64,000 nucleotides of DNA. It comes from CAVZVZ01 sp963778895. Its GTDB lineage: Bacteria; Actinomycetota; Acidimicrobiia; Acidimicrobiales; Acidimicrobilacustridaceae. Location of the stretch: assembly GCA_963778895.1 (NCBI GenBank), contig CAVZVZ010000005.1, forward strand, positions 248,001-312,000, read 5' to 3'. The translations under genes were made by a program, and so were the position numbers. Below the pieces are notes generated by a model. The model had not been told where the DNA came from. It did no database searches and worked only from the letters and a program-made list of their open reading frames with translations. Below are positions 55,567-63,812 of the stretch, in pieces; position 1 is the stretch's first letter, and each line of letters starts with the position of its first letter.

Positions 55567-56306
55567 GTCGTCGCGGAGCGGGGCGGCGGCGCATCGGCCA
55601 CGAACTCGCGTTGCAACGCGACGATCTGGCCGATCCCACCCTCGGCGAGGGCCAGGAGGTCGTCGAGCTCGCCCCGAGAGAAGGCCATGCCTTCGGCCGT
55701 TCCCTGTACTTCGACGAACCGACCGGATCCTGTCATCACGATGTTCATGTCGACCTCGGCCGTCGAGTCCTCGACATAGGGCAAGTCGAGCAGCGGGGCG
55801 CCACCGACGATCCCCACGGACACGGCCGCGCATTCGTCGTGGAGCGGGTTCTCGCCGAGTTCGCCGCTCGCCACCAACCGGCTCAACGCGTCGTGCAACG
55901 CGAGGTAGCCCCCGTTGATCGACGCGATGCGCGTTCCGCCGTCGGCCTGCAACACATCGCAGTCCACGATGATCTGTCGCTCGCCGAGCACCACCATGTC
56001 GCACACGGCGCGCAGCGCTCGTCCGATCAGCCGCTGGATCTCTTGGGTACGGCCCGATGGTTTGCCCGATGCGACCTCACGCCGAATCCGGTCCGACGAC
56101 GATCCCGGCAACATCGAGTACTCGGCGGTGACCCAGCCCTTCCCGGTCCCGCGCATCCAGCGCGGCACGTCGTCGTCGACGTAGGCCGTGCAGAGCACGA
56201 TCGTGCGTCCGGCGGTCACCAGCACCGAGCCGGCGGCCTGGTCGGTGAAGTCACGCTCGAACGTGATCGGCCGCAGCTCGTCGGCTTGCCTGCCATCGGG
56301 TCTCAC
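55563..56306 (-). CDS. rph: ribonuclease PH
   Basis: A 247-residue exoribonuclease from GTG 56306. It trims tRNA 3' ends using phosphate. Motifs RPDGRQADELRPITFERDF, GWVTAEYSMLPGSS, RTQEIQRLIGRALRAV, VLQADGGTRIASINGGYLAL and DMNIVMTGSGRFVEVQGTAEG are all present. It overlaps both neighbours by 4 bp and follows the Rv1339-like gene as in mycobacteria. Confidence 0.95.
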   Translation of the reverse strand: MRPDGRQADELRPITFERDFTDQAAGSVLVTAGRTIVLCTAYVDDDVPRWMRGTGKGWVTAEYSMLPGSSSDRIRREVASGKPSGRTQEIQRLIGRALRAVCDMVVLGERQIIVDCDVLQADGGTRIASINGGYLALHDALSRLVASGELGENPLHDECAAVSVGIVGGAPLLDLPYVEDSTAEVDMNIVMTGSGRFVEVQGTAEGMAFSRGELDDLLALAEGGIGQIVALQREFVADAPPPRSATT

Positions 56307-57043
56307 AACTCGTACCTCTCGTTGGTTCGGGCGACGTCGACCTCGCGACCGAAGCCGGCGGAGCCTTCACGTCGGTGGTCCTCGACGTCGGTCTCGGGCC
56401 ACAGATGGGTGAGCACCAACCGTCTCACACCTGCGACCCGCCCCATCTCACCGGCTTGGCGCGCGCTCAGGTGCAACACGCCCGCCGCCTCCTCGTCCGT
56501 CGGGTAGGTCGACTCGCACAGGGCGAGGTCGAGCCCCGATCCCAGCTTCGAGAGCGACCACCCGGGTCCGGTGTCGGCCGAATAGCCGATGGCCTTCCCG
56601 CTCACGAGGTCGTCGATGCGCACCGCAAGCGTCTCCACGTAGTGATCGGTCGCTGACATCCGGAAACGCAGCGAGTCCACCTCGAACTCGACGCCATCGG
56701 AGGTGTCGTTCCAATCGAAGGTGGGGTCGAGCGAGGACGACAACGCCGACGCCAACGCATGGGTCTCGGCGGTCCCGAACACCGGCACCCCCTCCTTGCC
56801 GAACCGGTAGCGCAGCGCGGTACGCAAGCCCGTCAGATCGACCCAGTGGTCCGGATGACTGTGGCTGAGCACCACGGCATCGATGTCGGTCAAGTGCACG
56901 TACCGCTGCAGGTTCGCCAACGAGCCCGGTCCGAGGTCGACGACCACGGAGCAGCTCGGCGTCTGCACCAAGTAGCCACTGCACGCATCGCCCTCTGCTG
57001 GATAGCTCCCGGAGCAACCGAGAACCGTGACCGTCACTCCCAT
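56303..57043 (-). CDS. MBL-fold hydrolase, Rv1339-like (cAMP phosphodiesterase family)
   Basis: A 246-residue metallo-beta-lactamase-fold protein from ATG 57043. The metal motif SHSHPDHWVDL, then DHYVETLAVRI, the Asp in YSADTGPG and the final His in LVLTHLWPE are all present. The mycobacterial gene in this position, Rv1339, belongs to an atypical class II-like cAMP phosphodiesterase family. That activity is inferred here from position and pattern. Its start overlaps the murI stop by 10 bp. Confidence 0.82.
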   Translation of the reverse strand: MGVTVTVLGCSGSYPAEGDACSGYLVQTPSCSVVVDLGPGSLANLQRYVHLTDIDAVVLSHSHPDHWVDLTGLRTALRYRFGKEGVPVFGTAETHALASALSSSLDPTFDWNDTSDGVEFEVDSLRFRMSATDHYVETLAVRIDDLVSGKAIGYSADTGPGWSLSKLGSGLDLALCESTYPTDEEAAGVLHLSARQAGEMGRVAGVRRLVLTHLWPETDVEDHRREGSAGFGREVDVARTNERYEL

Positions 57044-57840
57044 GCAATCGCCTCGACGAGATCGAGCTCGGGACCGAGCAGTTGCGAGCCGAGCCGTCGG
57101 AACCAATCGATGTCACCGGATGAATACCACCGGTGGGTCGCCGGCATCGTGGCATCCACGGGCCGGGGCGCAAGTCCGCCGAGCATTTCTCTGACCGAGA
57201 AAGCGGTCTCGTCGGCGGAATCGACGAGCACCACGTCGCGACCCAGAACGTCGCTGATGGTGCGGGCGAGGAAGGGATAGTGAGTGCAGCCGAGCAACAA
57301 GGTGTCGATCCCCGCGTCCTGCAGGGGTGCGAGCAGCCGTTCGGCGAGGACATGGACCTGATCGCTGTCGGTGTCACCTCGCTCGACGAACTCGACGAAG
57401 CCAGGGCACGCGGCACACGTGAGCTTCACGCCGCCGTGGGCCTCGTGGACCGCTCGCTGGTAGGCGCCCGAGCTGATGGTGCCGACCGTGCCGATCACGC
57501 CCACGTGGCCGTTCCGGGTCGCCGCGACCAACGAGCGGACGCCCGGCTCGATGACCCCGACGATGGGCACATCGAACGTCGCCCGCAGATCGTCGAGGGC
57601 CGCGGCCGATGCCGTGTTGCATGCGACGATGACGAGCTTCACGTCGTGCTCCTCGACGAGGAAGCCCGCGATCTGGTGGGCGTAGCCCCGAACCGCGTCC
57701 ATCGAGCGCGGCCCGTAGGGATAGCGCGCCGTATCGCCGACGTAGACGAGGTCTTCGCCGGGCAACAGGTCGATCAACGCGCGGGCCACGGTGAGGCCAC
57801 CGAAGCCGCTGTCGAACATGCCGATGGGGCGACCGTCCAC
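57034..57840 (-). CDS. murI: glutamate racemase
   Basis: About 268 residues from GTG 57840; the open frame extends to 57942, but this start gives the standard VDGRPIGMFDSGFGGLTV opening and usual length, though no clear ribosome site is seen for it. The two catalytic Cys are in VIVACNTASA and LLGCTHYPF, with acidic residues in FDSGFGG. It makes D-glutamate for peptidoglycan. It lies in the cysM-murI-Rv1339 order seen in mycobacteria. Confidence 0.92.
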   Translation of the reverse strand: MDGRPIGMFDSGFGGLTVARALIDLLPGEDLVYVGDTARYPYGPRSMDAVRGYAHQIAGFLVEEHDVKLVIVACNTASAAALDDLRATFDVPIVGVIEPGVRSLVAATRNGHVGVIGTVGTISSGAYQRAVHEAHGGVKLTCAACPGFVEFVERGDTDSDQVHVLAERLLAPLQDAGIDTLLLGCTHYPFLARTISDVLGRDVVLVDSADETAFSVREMLGGLAPRPVDATMPATHRWYSSGDIDWFRRLGSQLLGPELDLVEAIAWE

Positions 57841-57901
57841 GACGACCCAGGCTAGGTGAGCGACAGCTATCGCCTCGGTGATCGCCGCGTTCGCGCCGGA
57901 C

Positions 57902-58189
57902 CTAGGGCTTGGGCCGAGCTCGGCCGCCGCTGCGGCCTCCACCCTTCGACGCCTTGAGCGCCTTCGGCCGTTCCGCGTCGTTCTCGGGCTCGTCGTCGCC
58001 GTGGCTCGAGGCGCGATGAGTGCGCCGCTCGGCCTGACCGCCCTTGACCTTCTCGTCGAACAGCGCCCAGGTGAGATCGTCGTTGGGCTCGCCTCCGCCC
58101 AAATCCCGCAACCGCACCACCGGGGTCATCATGGCCCATCCGGCTCCGCCCGTCACCATCTGACTGCACGAGCTGTGTAACAAATTCAT
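57902..58189 (-). CDS. hypothetical protein between cysM and murI
   Basis: A 95-residue frame with TAG at 57902. The start is uncertain: ATG 58189, 58159 or 58132, with GGAG favouring 58132. The middle (VVRLRDLGGGEPNDDLTWALFDEKVKGGQ) looks structured; the C-terminus is basic and low in complexity (RSGGRARPKP). It occupies the position of the rhomboid gene (Rv1337) in mycobacteria but is unrelated to it. No family recognised. Confidence 0.55.
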   Translation of the reverse strand: MNLLHSSCSQMVTGGAGWAMMTPVVRLRDLGGGEPNDDLTWALFDEKVKGGQAERRTHRASSHGDDEPENDAERPKALKASKGGGRSGGRARPKP

Positions 58190-58213
58190 GATCGAGTTCT
58201 GAACCGCGCACGC

Positions 58214-59164
58214 TCAGAAGTAGATGATCTTGCTGGCCCGCTCGGCGACCTCGTCGATGTCGTCGGTGTAGGCCCCGGTCGAGAGGTACTTCCAGCCTCC
58301 GTCGCACACCACGAACACGATCGTGCCGGTCTCGATCTGCTCGGCGACCCGGGCCGCACCAGCCAGCGCCGCACCCGACGAGAGCCCTGCGAACAGGCCG
58401 CACTCGTTGACGAGCCGGCGGGTCCACTCGATCGACTCGAGCGGGCGCACGATGCGTTTGCCGTCGAGGAGCTCGGGCCCACCCCATTTCTCGTACACCG
58501 GAGGGATGTAGCCCTCGTCGAGATTGCGCAGACCTTCGACGAGCTCGCCGATCGGCGGTTCGACCGCGAGCACCTTGATGTCGGGGTTCTGTTCCTTGAG
58601 GAAGGTGCCGACACCCATCAACGTGCCGCTGGTGCCGAGGCCGGCAACGAAGTGGGTGATCTCCGGGCAGTCGCTCCAGATCTCCGGGCCGGTCCCCTCG
58701 TAGTGCGCGCGAGGGTTGGCCTCGTTCGCGTACTGGTACAGGAACACCCAATCGGGATGCTCGTCGGCCAGCGCGATGGCACGGCGCACGGCGCCGTTCG
58801 AGCCTTCGTTACCCGGCGAATGAATGATCTCGGCACCGAAGACCTCGAGCATCTGGCTGCGCTCGATCGAAACGTTCTCCGGCAAAACGATCTTGATCGG
58901 GTAGCCCTTGATCTTGGCGATCATGGCCATCGCGATGCCGGTGTTGCCCGACGACGGCTCGATGATGGTCTTGCCCGGCGTGAGCACGCCGTGCGCCTCG
59001 GCATCCTCGATCATCTTCTTGGCGATGCGGTCCTTGACCGAGCCCGCGGGGTTCTGACTCTCGACTTTGGCAAGGATGCGAACGTCCGCGTTCGGACTGA
59101 GATTGCTCACGTCCAAGAGCGGCGTGTTGCCGATCATGTCGATGACAGATGTGAACACGGCCAT
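58214..59164 (-). CDS. cysM: cysteine synthase (CysM/CysK family)
   Basis: A 316-residue fold-type II PLP enzyme from ATG 59164 behind GGAG. The PLP Lys is in NPAGSVKDRIA; the Asn and Gly motif EPSSGNTGIAMAM, the GLGTSGTLMG phosphate loop and the C-terminal LSSGAALAGA are present. Its place next to mec suggests the CysM type, which in mycobacteria joins O-phosphoserine with sulfur from the carrier CysO. No cysO gene lies in the 59 bp between mec and this gene, so it may use free sulfide (CysK-like) or a carrier encoded elsewhere. Confidence 0.88.
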   Translation of the reverse strand: MAVFTSVIDMIGNTPLLDVSNLSPNADVRILAKVESQNPAGSVKDRIAKKMIEDAEAHGVLTPGKTIIEPSSGNTGIAMAMIAKIKGYPIKIVLPENVSIERSQMLEVFGAEIIHSPGNEGSNGAVRRAIALADEHPDWVFLYQYANEANPRAHYEGTGPEIWSDCPEITHFVAGLGTSGTLMGVGTFLKEQNPDIKVLAVEPPIGELVEGLRNLDEGYIPPVYEKWGGPELLDGKRIVRPLESIEWTRRLVNECGLFAGLSSGAALAGAARVAEQIETGTIVFVVCDGGWKYLSTGAYTDDIDEVAERASKIIYF

Positions 59165-59223
59165 GCGGCGCTCCAACAGGTACCGACTCGAGTGGGGAAT
59201 TGTCGACCGAAGTGGTCAAGATT

Positions 59224-59631
59224 CTAGCGGGCCTCGGTCGAGACCACCTCTTCGCTCTGCTGGCCGTCTCGGATCCGATACGAGTGGAGCACCGGTGCCT
59301 CGTCCCGCAGGGACACGATCACGTAGTGCCAGTTCGGGTCGACGGCCTGCGCCACGTCGGTCGGCGACGGGTACGCCTCCGTGTGGGTGTGCGAGTGCAT
59401 GACGCCGATGATCTCGAGACCACGGTCCTCGGCGTCGCGGTCGGCCCGCAAGTGGTCTTTGGGATCCACCTCGTAGATGCGGCTCGACTCGGCGACGTTG
59501 CGGCAGCGGTAGAAGCGCTCGACCCGCCCGGTTCGCGGGTCGCCACCCAGCAGGCCGCAGGCCTCGTTCGGCAGTTCGTCGAAGGCTAGACCGACCATGT
59601 CGAGATACACGTCGTGGGGCAGGCGCAGCAC
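59224..59631 (-). CDS. mec: JAMM/MPN+ metallopeptidase, Mec-like
   Basis: A 135-residue JAMM-domain protein from ATG 59631. The zinc motif is complete: Glu in LPNEACGLLGG, then His-x-His in GVMHSHTHTEAYPSPTDV with Ser and Asp. In mycobacteria Mec cuts cysteine from the CysO-cysteine adduct made by CysM. The gene directly precedes cysM here as in that pathway, but without cysO between. It is divergent from the AhpD-like gene. Confidence 0.86.
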   Translation of the reverse strand: MLRLPHDVYLDMVGLAFDELPNEACGLLGGDPRTGRVERFYRCRNVAESSRIYEVDPKDHLRADRDAEDRGLEIIGVMHSHTHTEAYPSPTDVAQAVDPNWHYVIVSLRDEAPVLHSYRIRDGQQSEEVVSTEAR

Positions 59632-59697
59632 AGTCCTGCACGCTATCGCTCGACCGTGGGGGGCCGGCTACCGCGGCGCGGTGGGTAACCTCGATGC

Positions 59698-60201
59698 ATG
59701 CCACGCGTCGACGTTCCGAGCGGAGCCGATCCCACGATCCATGTCTGGACGAGCCTCGCCCAGCCATTGACCACCGCCGCCGCCTCCCTGTCGGACGCCG
59801 TGTACTCGAAGTCGTCGCTGTCGTTCCGCGAGTTCGAAGCGGCACGCGTTCGCATCGCACAGATCAACGACTGCAACATCTGCTTGAACTGGCGGTCCGC
59901 CCGAGACGTGAAGGACCGCGCCGCCGAAGCCGACACCATCGACGAGTCCTTCTACGCACACGTCGGCGAGTACGAGTGGTCCGGGTTCAGCGACCGAGAA
60001 CGACTCGCGGCCGAGTTCGCCGAACGCTACGCACTCGACCACACCAACATGGACGACGACCTCTGGAAGCGACTTCACGCCTCGTTCACCGACGACGAGA
60101 TCGTCGATCTCGGCATCTGTGTCGGGTCGTGGTTCGCCTACGGGCGCTTCAACCGGGTGTTCGACATCGACGGCGCCTGCCGCATACCGCTGGCTGATTG
60201 A
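59698..60201 (+). CDS. carboxymuconolactone decarboxylase / AhpD-like protein
   Basis: A 167-residue all-helical protein from ATG 59698. It has the CMD/AhpD pattern: a redox pair CNIC in RIAQINDCNICLNWRSARDVKD, with a second His-containing helix (HVGEYEW) and DDEIVDLGICVGSW. It may be a peroxidase or thiol-dependent reductase. It ends one base before the convergent esterase gene. Confidence 0.82.
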   Translation: MPRVDVPSGADPTIHVWTSLAQPLTTAAASLSDAVYSKSSLSFREFEAARVRIAQINDCNICLNWRSARDVKDRAAEADTIDESFYAHVGEYEWSGFSDRERLAAEFAERYALDHTNMDDDLWKRLHASFTDDEIVDLGICVGSWFAYGRFNRVFDIDGACRIPLAD

Positions 60202-61194
60202 TCAGCTCCCGCCCGTTCTGGGGTGTGCGGCCAAGAAAGCCCACAGCTCCGCGCTCGTGTCGTAGTTCGGATAGGCCGGGCCGACCAGCCGTGAGCTCGG
60301 TCCGGTTCCTCCCGGCCAGGCGTGCGAGGCGCCGTCGATCGTCACGAAACGCACCTCGGCCGCGTGCTCACACGACGACCACGTGGTGGTCGTGAGATCA
60401 CCGCTGCGTTCGACCGTGGGCGGATCCGCGCACCCGTCGGCGCCAGCGAGCGTGCGGACACCGTCGAGCGGTGGAGCGAAATCGACGCCCGCCAGACTGC
60501 GCGAACCGGCGCCGCCGTTGATCGGGATGTTCTGATCCCCAGTGCCGTGAACGTGCATGACCGAAACGGGTTCGGCCGGTTGGCAAGGCGCGACGCCGAG
60601 CGACGCGGCGTAGACGCCGATGGCCGCGATCTTGTCCGACAGCTCGCACGCCAGGCGGTAGGCCATGATGCCGCCGTTCGAGTGGCCCACGGCGTACACC
60701 CGATCGGGGTCGATCGACACCGAAGTCGACACCTGGTCGATCAACGCGTCGATGAAGGCCACGTCGTCGATGTTCTGCTGCTGGGCCGGACCACAACAGT
60801 TGCCCGCGTTCCACGTACGCAAGTTCTGATTGCCCATCACGCCGCCGATGCCGTCGGGGTAGACGATGACGAAACCGTTCTCGTCGGCCACCGCGTCGAA
60901 GCCGGTGTTGGCTTCGAACTGTGGACCCGATCCCATGCCGCCGTGTAGGCCGATCACGAGCGGCGCCGGACCATCAGGCGCGGTGGCCGGGTAGTGGACG
61001 TGGTAGCTCCGCGTACGCCCGCCGATCGGGAGCGTCCCGTCGACGGTGGTTCCCGCCTGGGACTCCGGTGCCGCCACGGGCGTGGTGCCGGCCGCGCTCG
61101 ACGACGTCGTCGGACCACGGCGGGTGCACGCTACGAGGGCCACCACGAGCACAGCGACCAGACCAAGTGCGAACCCGCTCTTGAACATCATCAT
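60202..61194 (-). CDS. secreted esterase / PHB depolymerase-family lipoprotein
   Basis: About 330 residues. I place the start at the ATG triplet at 61194 (MMMFKSG); a GTG at 61200 is possible. A lipoprotein signal ends in VVALVAC near residue 23. The alpha/beta-hydrolase fold shows an oxyanion segment LVIGLHGGMGSG, the Ser nucleophile in YAVGHSNGGIMAYR, and C-terminal His in DGASHAWPGG. A Cys pair (AGNCCGP) and a QQNIDD motif fit the LpqC-like esterase group. It probably cleaves extracellular ester polymers or lipids. Confidence 0.83.
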   Translation of the reverse strand: MMMFKSGFALGLVAVLVVALVACTRRGPTTSSSAAGTTPVAAPESQAGTTVDGTLPIGGRTRSYHVHYPATAPDGPAPLVIGLHGGMGSGPQFEANTGFDAVADENGFVIVYPDGIGGVMGNQNLRTWNAGNCCGPAQQQNIDDVAFIDALIDQVSTSVSIDPDRVYAVGHSNGGIMAYRLACELSDKIAAIGVYAASLGVAPCQPAEPVSVMHVHGTGDQNIPINGGAGSRSLAGVDFAPPLDGVRTLAGADGCADPPTVERSGDLTTTTWSSCEHAAEVRFVTIDGASHAWPGGTGPSSRLVGPAYPNYDTSAELWAFLAAHPRTGGS

Positions 61195-61275
61195 GATCAC
61201 GAGCTTGGCAGGGGTGTTGTGTGGGATCAGTGCGCGAACCGTGAGGAAATGATGAGCGGGTAGCCTCGCTCGTCT

Positions 61276-61755
61276 ATGGCTCCCCCAGGCGTGAAGGTGA
61301 TCGCCACCAACCGCCAAGCACGACGCGACTACGACCTCGGCGACAGCGTCGAGGCCGGCATCGTGCTGCAGGGCAGCGAGGTCAAGTCGCTCCGGGAGTC
61401 GAAAGTCACGATCGCCGACGCCTACGCCCGGATCTCGGATGGCGAGGCCTGGTTGGTCGGTCTGCACATCGCTCCGTGGCGAACCTCGAGCCTGCTCACG
61501 GGTCACGAGGCTGATCGCCGGCGCAAGTTGTTGCTGAAACGCGACGAGATCGACCGGCTACGCGCCCGCATCGATCAGGATCGACTGTCGCTCGTTCCGC
61601 TGTCGCTCTACTTCAAGGACGGACGAGCCAAGATCGAACTGGCACTGGGCAAGCCGCGTCGCAAGGGCGACCGGCGCGAGGTGATCGCCAAGCGGGATGC
61701 CGAGCGCGAGGCCCAGCGCGCGATGAGCCGAGCCCGACGGGAGAACGCGACATGA
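61276..61755 (+). CDS. smpB: SsrA-binding protein SmpB
   Basis: A 159-residue protein from ATG 61276. It binds tmRNA and brings it to stalled ribosomes. Motifs are ATNRQARRDYDL, GIVLQGSEVKSLRESKVTIADAYARI, LHIAPW, RRKLLLKRDEIDRL, LVPLSLYFKDGRAKIELALGKPRRKGDRR and the basic C-terminal tail. The tmRNA gene lies about 930 bp downstream on the same strand. It overlaps the small lipoprotein gene by ATGA. Confidence 0.95.
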   Translation: MAPPGVKVIATNRQARRDYDLGDSVEAGIVLQGSEVKSLRESKVTIADAYARISDGEAWLVGLHIAPWRTSSLLTGHEADRRRKLLLKRDEIDRLRARIDQDRLSLVPLSLYFKDGRAKIELALGKPRRKGDRREVIAKRDAEREAQRAMSRARRENAT

Positions 61756-61922
61756 CGAAACGGCTCGGCTCCGCCGTCGCTGTCAGCCTCCTGCTCGTTG
61801 CGATCGCCGCGGGATGTGGCAAGACCGGCGAACAAGTCCCGACCGCACCTGGCGTATCACGGGCCGAGCCGACGGGCACCGTGAACACGACCGTCCCGGC
61901 CTCGACCACCACGAAGGGCTGA
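61752..61922 (+). CDS. very small lipoprotein
   Basis: A 56-residue protein from ATG 61752, coupled to smpB by ATGA. It has a classic lipoprotein signal (MTKRLGSAVAVSLLLVAIAAGC) and a short Thr/Pro-rich tail. It is too short to appear among ordinary gene predictions. Function unknown. Confidence 0.7.
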   Translation: MTKRLGSAVAVSLLLVAIAAGCGKTGEQVPTAPGVSRAEPTGTVNTTVPASTTTKG

Positions 61923-61924
61923 CG

Positions 61925-62653
61925 ATGTCCGCCACGGTCGTGCTCGTGCACGGCGCGTGGCACGGCGCGTGGTGCTGGGATCAAGTCGTCACCCACCTGC
62001 GAATCCGCGGTGTCGACGTGGTCGCCGTCGACCTGCCGGGCCACGGCGACGATCCGGGACCGTTGACCGATCTCCACGGCGACGCGGCGCGAGTCCGGGC
62101 CGTCATCGACGAGCTCCACGGGCCCGTCGTACTCGTCGGTCATTCCTACGGAGGGGCAGTGGTCACCGAAGCCGGTACTCATCCCGCCGTCGAGCACCTC
62201 GTCTACCTCGCTGCGTTCGCGATCAATGACCAGGAGTCGTGCGGGAGCGCGGGTGCCGGCGACCCTGCCTTGGCGATGATCGACCACAGCAATCGGCCCG
62301 ACCTCATGGCCCTGATGGTCATCGGCGATGACGGGGTCGTCACGCTTCGGGCCGACGGAGCCGACGAGGTCTTCTACAACGACTGCGACGCCCCCACCGC
62401 GGCCGCGGCCACCAGCCGTCTCGGTCCCCAGCGGCTCGACACGCTCATGCAGACCCCGACGGCCGTGGCTTGGCAGGAGACGCCGTCGACCTATGTCGTC
62501 TGCACCGCGGATCAGGCCGTGCACCCCGACCTGCAGCACCTGCTCGCCGCTCGTTGCTCCGAGACCGTGGCCCTCCCCACGAGTCATTCACCGTTCCTGT
62601 CCCGACCCGATCTCGTCGGCGACCTGCTGGTGGAACGGGCGAATCGATTCTGA
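61925..62653 (+). CDS. alpha/beta hydrolase
   Basis: A 242-residue hydrolase from ATG 61925, 2 bp after the small lipoprotein. It has the oxyanion motif LVHGAWHGAWCWD, the Ser nucleophile in VLVGHSYGGAVV, and the His in LPTSHSPFLSRPD; the Asp or Glu is in CTADQAVHP. It belongs to the esterase/hydroxynitrile lyase-like group. The substrate is unknown. It lies between smpB and ssrA. Confidence 0.85.
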   Translation: MSATVVLVHGAWHGAWCWDQVVTHLRIRGVDVVAVDLPGHGDDPGPLTDLHGDAARVRAVIDELHGPVVLVGHSYGGAVVTEAGTHPAVEHLVYLAAFAINDQESCGSAGAGDPALAMIDHSNRPDLMALMVIGDDGVVTLRADGADEVFYNDCDAPTAAAATSRLGPQRLDTLMQTPTAVAWQETPSTYVVCTADQAVHPDLQHLLAARCSETVALPTSHSPFLSRPDLVGDLLVERANRF

Positions 62654-62685
62654 GCCCGGCGAGCTAGGATCTTGGGGCAATACAT

Positions 62686-63067
62686 GGGGCTGATCGGTTT
62701 CGACGTCATGATTCGGAAACCGCCTCGTGCGACCGGAGTTGCCTCAGACTCCTTAAACGGGGGCAACAAAAGAACCGCCGATGGCGAGTTCGCTCTCGCA
62801 GCCTGATTTAGGGCTTTAGAGAGACATCGCGACCAGCAATGGCACGCGGGGCCTGACCAGCGCAGCCCGGCAACAGAAGCGTTGGTGACGGCAGGGACAG
62901 ACCGCTGACGGCGTGAAAGACCGCTGGCACCGGGGAAAGACCCGGCGGTGGGTCCGCGAGGACCGCCTGACCCGGCAGGCCGGCTACCGAAAGCCGGAAT
63001 CTCGGGGATGGTCGTAGCGCGAACGGTGACCGCATGGCGGACGGGGGTTCGATTCCCCCCAGCTCCA
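62686..63067 (+). ncRNA. ssrA: transfer-messenger RNA
   Basis: The 5' end GGGGCTGATCGGTTTCGAC and the 3' end GGGTTCGATTCCCCCCAGCTCC are the conserved tRNA-like ends (GGGGCTG pairs with CAGCTCC). The internal reading frame 62762-62806 encodes the tag GNKRTADGEFALAA and stops at TGA; its Ala-Leu-Ala-Ala end is the standard protease signal. The resume codon appears to be GGC (Gly) rather than the usual Ala. The last base before the 3' acceptor is A with no encoded CCA. Length about 382 nt is normal. Confidence 0.93.
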
Positions 63068-63074
63068 CTCGGTT

Positions 63075-63109
63075 GGACATCCGACCCCGCCCACCGGGGT
63101 CATATGTCC
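63075..63109 (+). terminator. hairpin after ssrA
   Basis: Inner stem GACCCCG/CGGGGTC and outer stem GGACAT/ATGTCC, beginning 8 nt after the tmRNA end. A likely terminator of ssrA. Confidence 0.7.
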
Positions 63110-63148
63110 GATCGTCGTCGCGACGCCTTGTGCCGTGACCGGTGGACG

Positions 63149-63722
63149 TCAGTGATGGAACCTGATCTCAGCCAGGGGTGGCATCCACATACTGGTGAGA
63201 ACCGTCCCGCCGGTTGCCGCGTCATAGAGCTCGACCACCGTGCCGTACTGACAGGTCTGAACTGACACGCCACTGGGGTCCGGTGGACCGTTCGGCCCCG
63301 AGTATCCCGGGGTGTGCTCGGCGTACACCGCCCAGACCAACGTCGGAGCGGACGATGGTCCGAATTGGGTCGGCCCGGCCGAGTACGAAGCCAGCGCGAG
63401 GTTGAATCGAGCCGAGATTGGCACCGCCATCGCCCGCTGCCACACGTCCTCGGGCGCAACGGATGCCTGTGCTCCGCCTGCCGGCGGCGACAATGTGCCG
63501 CCCTGCGGGAAGTCGAGGATCTCAGTGAACGTAGTGGGCTCCGGCATCGGCTGAGACGTGGGCATGCTCTCGAAATCCGCCGCGCAGGCGCCATCCGGAA
63601 TCTGGTGCGTCAGCGGTCGTGTCGGGAGAGGTGCTCGATGTCCCCACCTCCAGCGTCGACCCCGCGCACGCGCCGGCCGCAAGCGCACAACTAACGATCA
63701 GCGCCGCAGAGCGATACCGCAC
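63149..63722 (-). CDS. lipoprotein, unknown (one frameshift)
   Basis: From ATG 63722, with one +1 break near 63605, this gives 190 residues. The signal peptide ends in ALAAGACAG (lipobox near residue 19). The mature protein begins with a Thr/Ser-rich linker, then a domain with GACAADFESMPTSQ, ARFNLALASYSAGPTQFG, and a C-terminal VVELYDAATGGTVLTSMWMPPL strand. Two Cys residues are conserved in similar small lipoproteins. No function is apparent. Confidence 0.65.
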
Positions 63723-63812
63723 TCATTCACCCTAGATCGAGGCGCGTGCTCGACCCCGATGAGGCGCTTCCCGTTTCGACCGGGGTGTAGGACATCTGAA
63801 CGCGGCCGCTGA

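Noticed and set aside
59067..59402. Forward frame between cysM and mec considered as cysO
   Set aside because: It runs antisense through both genes and has no ThiS-like fold or Gly-Gly end. The 59-bp spacer itself is too short.
62808..63080. Reverse frame over ssrA
   Set aside because: It is antisense to tmRNA, whose ends and tag frame are clear.
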